Shown here piece by piece: positions 11,704 to 17,869 of a DNA stretch of 17,869 nt; position 1 is the first letter of the stretch; each line of letters starts with the position of its first letter. The notes under the pieces are model-generated. The model was not told the DNA's origin. It saw nothing but the letters and a program-made list of their open reading frames with translations, and made no database searches. Location: positions 1-17,869 of the forward strand of contig DFIE01000184.1 of assembly GCA_002372735.1 (NCBI GenBank), read 5' to 3'. The translations under genes and the position numbers were made by a program. This stretch comes from Clostridiales bacterium UBA3705 (lineage in GTDB: Bacteria > Bacillota_A > Clostridia > Oscillospirales > Oscillospiraceae).

Positions 11704-13818
11704 TTAAATCACCGCAAGGATGAATTGATAATAAAGTCGCTTGTACAGCTTGCTGCGGCGCAGCACGGTCTGCAGACGGGCCCTGTGCTGCAGCAGCAGG
11801 TCCACCTCCTCGGCACTGCTCTCATGCTGGCTGAAGGCCGCCCGCTTGGCGACGGTCTCCAGCTCCGGGGGCAGGTCCTGCCCCGCCAGCCGGGCCAGGT
11901 GTACGCAGCTGCGCCAGAGCAGGCGGATCCTGCCGTTGGGCCGGGCCGCCGCCAGGCGGCGGTCAAACCGGCGCAGCACCAGCAGCCGCCGCAGCAGCAC
12001 CAGCCCCACCAGGGCCGCCAGGGCCGGGAACACCCACAGCCACCGGGGCAGAGACGGGGTGGGGGTGGGGCTGTACCCCTGCTCCGCCTCGGTGGCGGAG
12101 GGGTCCAGCTGGCCGGTGCCCACGGGGATCGTTTCAGGGGCCTGGGTGGTCTCGGGGACAAAGCGGGTCTCTGAGGCCTCGGGGTTGTCCACGGTGACCG
12201 GCACGGTTTCGGTGGTGGACTGGGCGCTCTCTACAGGGTGGAGCTCCGGCACCACCCCGGTGAATTCTGTGGCATCCTGTGGGGTGGCCTCCAGGGGTTG
12301 CCAGGCCCCGTTTTGGAACACCTCTACCCAGGCGTGGGCGTGGATGGGAGAGACCTCCACCGGCTCCCCTGCCCGGGCATCGCACACATAGCCCACCGCA
12401 TACCGGGCAGGATAGCCCAGGGCCCGGAGCAGGGCCGTGGCCGCGCTGGCAAAGTGGACGCAGTAGCCCTCCCCGGCGTCTGTCAAAAACCAGGTGCAGA
12501 AGTCCGCCCCGGCGGGGGGTCTGCCCGGGTCCCGGCTGTAGGCAGCGGCCTGAGACACCGCCTGCACCACAGTCTCGGGGTCTGCATCGCCCCCAGCGCC
12601 GTGGGCCTGCCACCAGGCCAGCACCCCCTGCCGGGTGGTCTCGGGCAGGTAAAGATCGTGCTGGGCCACGTAGGCCGCGTAGTCCGGGTCCGCCGTCCCC
12701 CCGGGGAAGCGGGAGGCCGCCCGGAGCGTGTAGCTTTGCAGGCGCCCGGTGTTTTCCAGGCAGGCATCTCCGGCGCAGGTGGCGTCCTGGGGAATGGTCT
12801 GGGTGTAGTAGGGGGTGTAAATCACCCGCTCCCGGCCGGTGGTCTCAATGGTAAAGTCCAGGTCCGGCTGGCCCTCTGACAGGGGGAAGAGCACCTCTGC
12901 GGGCCAGTCGCCCTGGGTCTCCATGATCCAGCTGTCGCCGTCAAAGCCGGTGTACACCGCCCCCCGGAGATAGAGGCTGCCGGACTGGGAGGCCGTCAGG
13001 GTGAGCACCGTGGTGCGCACCTCCGGCAGCCGGGGCAGCTTGGTCAGCTCCACCCGCTGGGGGTTGCCGCTGAGCCCCGCCTGCCGGTTGGAGCGGTTGT
13101 CCAGCTGCTGGTTGATCTGGTCCATCTGCTGGGTCAGATCCTCCCAGCGCAGGGGAGGCTGATAGGTGTCATAGGGGAACAGGGCCAACAGCAGGGCCAG
13201 CAGGGCCGTGGCCGCGGCCCCTGCCCAGAGCAGGCCCACGTCGGTCTCCCGCAGGTCCCGGCGGCGGATGGACTGGGTGAGGATCAGGCTCAGGGCGCAG
13301 ATCATCACCACCACCAGGGCCGGCACCGCAGGCGGGGTATCGGTGAGCACAAAGCAGGGGGCCACCCCCAGCACCATGGCCGCCACTGCGCCCCCGGCCC
13401 GCTTCCATTGGGCAAGGCTCAGGGCGGAGAGCCAGGTTTGGCCCAGAACCAGCAGGGTCAGGGCGGGGGTGAGACCCACGTCCGGGCCGGAGGCGTCAAT
13501 AGAATAGCCTCCCAGCCAGCCATAGCCCTTGATAAAGGTGTCCATCAGCCGGGCCGCCAGCTGCCGCAGGCTGGCAAACACCGGGGTGTGCTGCCACAGG
13601 GCCGCCAGCACCACCAGCAGCAGGCCGGCGCAGCCCCACAGCCAGCCCCGGGGCAGCCGGAACAGCAGGCAGAAGACCGCTGCCCCCACCACTGCCCAGA
13701 GCAGCACCGGGCCCGGCAGGGTGAGGGAGAAGGCCGTGCACAGGCAGGCCAGGGCTGCCCCACAGCCCACGGCCACCAGCAGCACGTCCAGGGCATACAA
13801 TGGCAGCTGCTTTTTCAC
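11704..13818 (-). CDS. Membrane transglutaminase-like protein (TgpA-type)
   Basis: A 704-residue membrane protein of the TgpA/DUF3488-transglutaminase family. Residues 1-215 hold about six membrane helices, an outer region follows (220-430), then the transglutaminase core: GEGYCVHFASAATALLRALG (449-468) with Cys453, SPIHAHAWVEVF (490-501) with His495, and WQPLEATP (506-513), where Glu510 stands at the usual Asp position. A Thr/Pro/Glu-rich stretch (530-590) leads to one more helix (about 592-610) and a basic cytoplasmic tail. Likely acts on the cell surface as a protease or crosslinking enzyme; the substrate is unknown. Start is GTG at 13818, overlapping the DUF58 stop as GTGA, with GGAGG a dozen bases upstream. 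Works with DUF58 and MoxR proteins by gene context. Confidence 0.9.
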   Translation of the reverse strand: MKKQLPLYALDVLLVAVGCGAALACLCTAFSLTLPGPVLLWAVVGAAVFCLLFRLPRGWLWGCAGLLLVVLAALWQHTPVFASLRQLAARLMDTFIKGYGWLGGYSIDASGPDVGLTPALTLLVLGQTWLSALSLAQWKRAGGAVAAMVLGVAPCFVLTDTPPAVPALVVVMICALSLILTQSIRRRDLRETDVGLLWAGAAATALLALLLALFPYDTYQPPLRWEDLTQQMDQINQQLDNRSNRQAGLSGNPQRVELTKLPRLPEVRTTVLTLTASQSGSLYLRGAVYTGFDGDSWIMETQGDWPAEVLFPLSEGQPDLDFTIETTGRERVIYTPYYTQTIPQDATCAGDACLENTGRLQSYTLRAASRFPGGTADPDYAAYVAQHDLYLPETTRQGVLAWWQAHGAGGDADPETVVQAVSQAAAYSRDPGRPPAGADFCTWFLTDAGEGYCVHFASAATALLRALGYPARYAVGYVCDARAGEPVEVSPIHAHAWVEVFQNGAWQPLEATPQDATEFTGVVPELHPVESAQSTTETVPVTVDNPEASETRFVPETTQAPETIPVGTGQLDPSATEAEQGYSPTPTPSLPRWLWVFPALAALVGLVLLRRLLVLRRFDRRLAAARPNGRIRLLWRSCVHLARLAGQDLPPELETVAKRAAFSQHESSAEEVDLLLQHRARLQTVLRRSKLYKRLYYQFILAVI

Positions 13819-14771
13819 CCGGCATTCCCTCCCTCCGGCTCAATGAGATAGGCCCAGTCCACGGCGCCGATGCCCTCCAGCACCAGGTTGGGCTCCTGCA
13901 GGGTACAGGCGCACAGCCGTACCAGGGCAGATTCGCCCTCTGCCTCCCCGGTGACCAGGGCCTGGCACAGGCCCCCCGGGCCCATCCAGAGAATCTCGTG
14001 GCGGTGGCCCCGCTGGGTGAGCCAGGCGGAGATCCACCGCAGGCGGCCCAGCACGTCGTCCCGCTGGGCGGGGGTCCTGGGGCTTTGCACCGCCAGCACC
14101 GTGCGCTGCTCCAGGGGCTCCATGGGCTCGCGGACGATCAGATCCTCGCTCTTCAGAGAGAGCTTCCAGTGGATGCCCTTGACCGGGTCGCCGGGGCGAT
14201 AGGGCCGGTGCTCATGGATCTCGGAAAAGCCGCCCCCGGCCTTGGGCCGCAGCTGCTGTATGGCAAAGCGGTGCAGATCCGGCTTGGGGTCCGGCTCGAT
14301 GCTGCGGGGCAGAATGGTCACCGTTTGGGCCTGGGGCGCGGGGCGGCGAAGCTTGAACAAGCCCAGATAGTCATAGATCCGGCACCGCTCCAGCCGGGGC
14401 ACCAGAATGCCGCAGTGGGCGGTGGGCAGGCTGAGCGTGCCCTCTCCCCTGCCGATGCGGCTGAGATAGCGATAGTCCCGGTCGGTGTCTGCGGTGGTCA
14501 GATTCAGTCTGGCCTGGACCTCCGCCAGGGGCAGCAGCCGGGTGGCCCGGACCCGCAGGCGGAGCACCACGTCCTCCCCCTGGGTGACCCGGGCAGGGGC
14601 CTCCAGCTGGATCCGGGCGGTGAGCATGGCCGGCAGCGACAGCAGCAGGCTCAGCCAGGGCAGGGCCGCCACCGCCACCAGCAGGATCCAGGAGAACCAG
14701 ACCCCACTGGCAAAGTAGAACACCAGGCAGGCCGCCAGGGCCAGCAGGTAGAGCAGTCGGTTGACTCCCAT
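13815..14771 (-). CDS. DUF58 domain protein
   Basis: A 318-residue member of the DUF58 family. Two N-terminal hydrophobic segments (about 5-22 and 26-48) form a membrane hairpin, followed by a beta-rich region with VTQGEDVVLRLRV (62-74) and then the signature EIHEHRPYRPGDPVKGIHWK (184-203) with KSEDLIVRE (207-215). The C-terminal part resembles the von Willebrand A-like fold of the family but is short. DUF58 proteins are always found with MoxR ATPases and often with a transglutaminase; a role in assembly or control of a surface complex is assumed but not proven. The ATG at 14771 is 3 nt after the moxR stop without a clear ribosome binding site, so translation is probably coupled. Its stop overlaps the next start. 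Confidence 0.92.
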   Translation of the reverse strand: MGVNRLLYLLALAACLVFYFASGVWFSWILLVAVAALPWLSLLLSLPAMLTARIQLEAPARVTQGEDVVLRLRVRATRLLPLAEVQARLNLTTADTDRDYRYLSRIGRGEGTLSLPTAHCGILVPRLERCRIYDYLGLFKLRRPAPQAQTVTILPRSIEPDPKPDLHRFAIQQLRPKAGGGFSEIHEHRPYRPGDPVKGIHWKLSLKSEDLIVREPMEPLEQRTVLAVQSPRTPAQRDDVLGRLRWISAWLTQRGHRHEILWMGPGGLCQALVTGEAEGESALVRLCACTLQEPNLVLEGIGAVDWAYLIEPEGGNAG

Positions 14772-14774
14772 GGC

Positions 14775-15704
14775 CTACACTGTGGGGGCCTGGACCCGGC
14801 CCATCAGATCGGTGAGCAGCTTGGATTCGGATACGCCCTGGCTCTGGGCGTCGGGGGTCAGCAGCAGGCGGTGGGCCACGGTGCCCACAAAGACCGTCTG
14901 CACGTCCTCGGGCAGGACGTAGTCCCGGCCGTTCATATAGGCGGCGGCCCGGGCCATGGCGGCCACAGCCAGGGTGGCCCGGGGGCTGGCCCCCCGGAGA
15001 ATCTGGGGGTGCTGCCGGGTCTGCCCGATCAGGGCAACGATATAATTGACCACGGTGTCCTTCAGGTACACCTGGCTGACCGCCTGCTGCATGGCCACCA
15101 TGTCCTGGCGGCTTACCACCTGGCGCACCTGCTCCAGGGGATTGACGCCCCCCTGCCGGGCCAGGACCATGTCCCGCTCGTCCTTGGCCTTGGGATAGCC
15201 CACGCTGAGCCGGACGGTAAACCGGTCCATCTGGGAATCGGGCAGCAGCTGGGTGCCGGCGGCGCCGGTGGGGTTTTGGGTGGCAATGACGGTAAATGGC
15301 CTGGGCAGCCGGTGGCTAACTCCGTCCACGGTGACCTGGCCCTCCTCCATGGCCTCCAGCAGCGCAGACTGGGTGCGGGAGGTGGCCCGGTTCAGCTCGT
15401 CGGCCAGGAAGAGATTGCACAAAATGGCGCCGTTTTGATAGACCATCTGGCCGGTGGCCTTGTCATACACGCTGTAGCCCGTAATGTCGGAGGGCAGCAC
15501 GTCCGGGTTGAACTGTACCCGGCCGTAGGACAGGCCCAATGCCCGGGAGAAGGCCAGGGCAATGGTGGTTTTGCCCACGCCGGGGATGTCCTCCAGCAGG
15601 ATGTTGCCCTGGCAGAGCATGGTCATGAGAATCCAGATCAGCACCTGGTCCTTGCCCTTGACGGCTTTTTTGACCTCCGCAATGATTTGCTGCATAGAAT
15701 TCAT
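14775..15704 (-). CDS. MoxR family AAA+ ATPase
   Basis: A 309-residue chaperone-like AAA+ ATPase of the MoxR class, cytoplasmic, thought to remodel or insert metals or cofactors into partner proteins, commonly those with VWA-like domains such as DUF58. Walker A is DIPGVGKTT (39-47), the RVQFNPDVLPSDITG block spans 62-76, Walker B is LFLADELNR (98-106), sensor 1 is VIATQNP (139-145), followed by DSQMDRF (156-162), and the lid part has RGASPRATLAV (237-247). The ATG at 15704 has only a GAGAG-like site upstream; an in-frame ATG 3 codons on is a second choice. First gene of the five-gene operon behind a consensus promoter. Confidence 0.95.
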   Translation of the reverse strand: MNSMQQIIAEVKKAVKGKDQVLIWILMTMLCQGNILLEDIPGVGKTTIALAFSRALGLSYGRVQFNPDVLPSDITGYSVYDKATGQMVYQNGAILCNLFLADELNRATSRTQSALLEAMEEGQVTVDGVSHRLPRPFTVIATQNPTGAAGTQLLPDSQMDRFTVRLSVGYPKAKDERDMVLARQGGVNPLEQVRQVVSRQDMVAMQQAVSQVYLKDTVVNYIVALIGQTRQHPQILRGASPRATLAVAAMARAAAYMNGRDYVLPEDVQTVFVGTVAHRLLLTPDAQSQGVSESKLLTDLMGRVQAPTV

Positions 15705-15732
15705 AGTGGTATCTCGCTCTCTTTTGAAATGC

Positions 15733-15767
15733 GCCGGCGCTGCGGGACACTGCCCCCGGCCGCCGGC
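15733..15767 (-). promoter_or_regulatory. GC-rich hairpin in the moxR operon leader
   Basis: GCCGGCG and CGCCGGC (15761-15767 and 15733-15739) form a perfect 7-bp stem with a 21-nt inner part that can pair further through G and C runs. It lies in the roughly 78-nt leader between the promoter and the weak moxR ribosome binding site. No known riboswitch is recognised; it may only stabilise the mRNA. Confidence 0.4.
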
Positions 15768-15787
15768 AAGCGGTGGGATTACAGCTT

Positions 15788-15816
15788 ATTATACACCAGG
15801 CCGGGGGTCTTGTCAA
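15788..15816 (-). promoter_or_regulatory. Promoter of the moxR-DUF58-transglutaminase-galM-punA operon
   Basis: On the minus strand a perfect TTGACA (15816-15811), 17-nt spacer and a perfect TATAAT (15793-15788). This is the only strong promoter seen for the five genes down to 9827. It lies 15 bp downstream of the kbl terminator. Confidence 0.93.
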
Positions 15817-15830
15817 TTTCCCCGGGGCGG

Positions 15831-15860
15831 AAAAAGGGACGGTCCGCAGACCGTCCCTTT
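15831..15860 (-). terminator. Terminator of the tdh-kbl operon
   Basis: GGGACGGTC and GACCGTCCC form the stem over a 4-nt loop (15845-15848), extended by three A-T pairs, and five T follow on the minus strand (15835-15831). It begins 14 nt after the kbl stop. Confidence 0.92.
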
Positions 15861-15873
15861 GGCGCGTTTGGAA

Positions 15874-17061
<1,188 letters not shown>

Positions 17062-17086
17062 ATCGTTTAACCTCCAATTTGATTCC

Positions 17087-17108
17087 TTTTCAGATGGAAA
17101 TCTGAAAA
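17087..17108. repeat. Inverted repeat between tdh and kbl
   Basis: TTTTCAGAT (17087-17095) and ATCTGAAAA (17100-17108) are perfect 9-bp inverted copies over a 4-nt centre. In tdh-kbl mRNA this gives a 9-bp, AT-rich hairpin 26 nt upstream of the kbl ATG, without a T-tract after it, so it is probably a processing or stability element, or an operator. I see no convincing promoter between the two genes. Confidence 0.55.
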
Positions 17109-17142
17109 ACACATCAATGATCTATTTTTCACGTTTCGTGCT

Positions 17143-17869
17143 TCACTTTTTGGTGGTCCAGTCCAAAATGACCTTGCCGGACTTGCCGGAGTTCATGGCC
17201 GCAAAGCCCTTCTCAAAGTCGGTATAGTGGAAGCGGTGGGTGATCACAGGGGTCAGGTCCAGGCCGCCCTGGACCATGTAGGACATCTGGTGCCAGTTGT
17301 CCATCTTGCGGCCGTAGATGCCCTGGAGCGTCAGGCCCTTGGTGATAACGGTGTTCATGTCCAGGCTGATGGGCCGGTTGCCGATGCCCAGCAGAGAGAT
17401 CTTGCCGCCGTTGCGCATGGCGTGGATCATCTGCTTCAGCGCCGCCTCGCTGCCGGACATCTCCAGGCCCACGTCAAAGCCCTCGGTGAGCTTCTGCTCC
17501 TTCATGATCCGGGGCAGATCCTCCTTGGCGGTGTTCACCGCGGCGTCCACCCCCATTTTACGGGCCAGCTCCAGGCGATAGTCGTTGATGTCGGTGATGA
17601 TGACCCGGCGGGCGCCGGCAAACTTGCAGATTCCCGCGGCAATGATGCCGATGGGGCCCGCGCCGGTGATGAGCACGTCCTCGCCGATGAGATCGAACAT
17701 CAGGGCGGTGTGGGTGGCGTTGCCGAAGGCGTCAAAGAAGGCCACCACGTCCTCGGGCAGACTCTCGTCAATGAGGATCACGTTGGTTTCGGGGATGCAC
17801 ACATACTCTGCAAAGGCGCCGTCCCGGTCCACGCCCACGCCCTTGGTGTCCTTGCACCACTGGATGTTG
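17143..17869 (-). CDS. tdh: L-threonine 3-dehydrogenase, 5' part cut by window
   Basis: Zinc-dependent medium-chain dehydrogenase oxidising threonine with NAD+ to 2-amino-3-ketobutyrate, which Kbl then cleaves. The frame is open to the window edge, so about the first 100 residues with the catalytic zinc ligands are missing. The visible 241 residues follow E. coli Tdh closely: WCKDTKGVGVDRDGAFAEY (4-22), FFDAFGNATHTAL (44-56), the Rossmann loop VLITGAGPIGIIAAG (65-79), ITDINDYRLELARKMG (91-106), EGFDVGLEMSG, then LQGIYGRKM and the end SGKVILDW. The stop TGA is at 17145-17143. It is the upstream gene of the pair. Sorbitol or other medium-chain dehydrogenases are excluded by these Tdh-specific blocks and by kbl. 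Confidence 0.95.
   Translation of the reverse strand, partial: NIQWCKDTKGVGVDRDGAFAEYVCIPETNVILIDESLPEDVVAFFDAFGNATHTALMFDLIGEDVLITGAGPIGIIAAGICKFAGARRVIITDINDYRLELARKMGVDAAVNTAKEDLPRIMKEQKLTEGFDVGLEMSGSEAALKQMIHAMRNGGKISLLGIGNRPISLDMNTVITKGLTLQGIYGRKMDNWHQMSYMVQGGLDLTPVITHRFHYTDFEKGFAAMNSGKSGKVILDWTTKK

Overview
The window looks like a piece of chromosome from a GC-rich anaerobic Firmicute, most likely an Oscillospiraceae/Ruminococcaceae-type gut Clostridium. This is inferred from strong AGGAGG-type ribosome binding sites, canonical TTGACA/TATAAT promoters, strong GC3 codon bias, and the gene set: a NusG domain II protein beside ApbE, an SLH plus L,D-transpeptidase wall protein, a YqhD-type alcohol dehydrogenase and a bacterial CofE-like protein. 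No RNA genes, insertion sequences, prophage genes or CRISPR arrays were seen. Genes are densely packed and nearly every base is accounted for.

Layout. (1) 1-2999, minus strand: a purine operon with one clear promoter, running CofE-like ligase, hpt, xpt, then guaA cut by the window edge. The guaA product begins directly at the ATP-pyrophosphatase domain and has no glutamine amidotransferase domain in front. (2) 3124-4403, plus strand: a single-gene unit for an iron-dependent alcohol dehydrogenase, ending in an 18-bp hairpin shared with the convergent flavoprotein gene (4405-5016). (3) 5131-7647, plus strand: a secreted wall protein with an ETEPV repeat linker, three SLH units, an SH3-like region and a C-terminal L,D-transpeptidase, followed by a terminator-like hairpin. 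(4) 7662-9735, plus strand: apbE, a NusG domain II protein and an acyl-ACP thioesterase, tightly packed and without a visible promoter of their own. They end at a strong bidirectional terminator (9772-9820). (5) 9827-15816, minus strand: one long operon from a clear promoter, running MoxR ATPase, DUF58, transglutaminase, galM, purine nucleoside phosphorylase. (6) 15831-17869, minus strand: the threonine degradation pair tdh (partial) and kbl, with a terminator.

How the parts fit. The nucleoside phosphorylase at 9827 releases hypoxanthine, guanine or xanthine bases that Hpt and Xpt can return to IMP, GMP and XMP, and GuaA turns XMP into GMP; the two loci therefore form a complementary salvage route. 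MoxR/DUF58/transglutaminase is a widespread triad of unknown exact function, probably acting at the membrane. Tdh and Kbl convert threonine to glycine and acetyl-CoA.

I found no clear new multi-gene system. The best leads are the GTP-ligase-like CofE homologue heading a purine operon whose GMP synthetase lacks its amidotransferase domain, the spaced inverted repeat abutting that operon's -35 box, and apbE transcription that appears to depend on passing a terminator.
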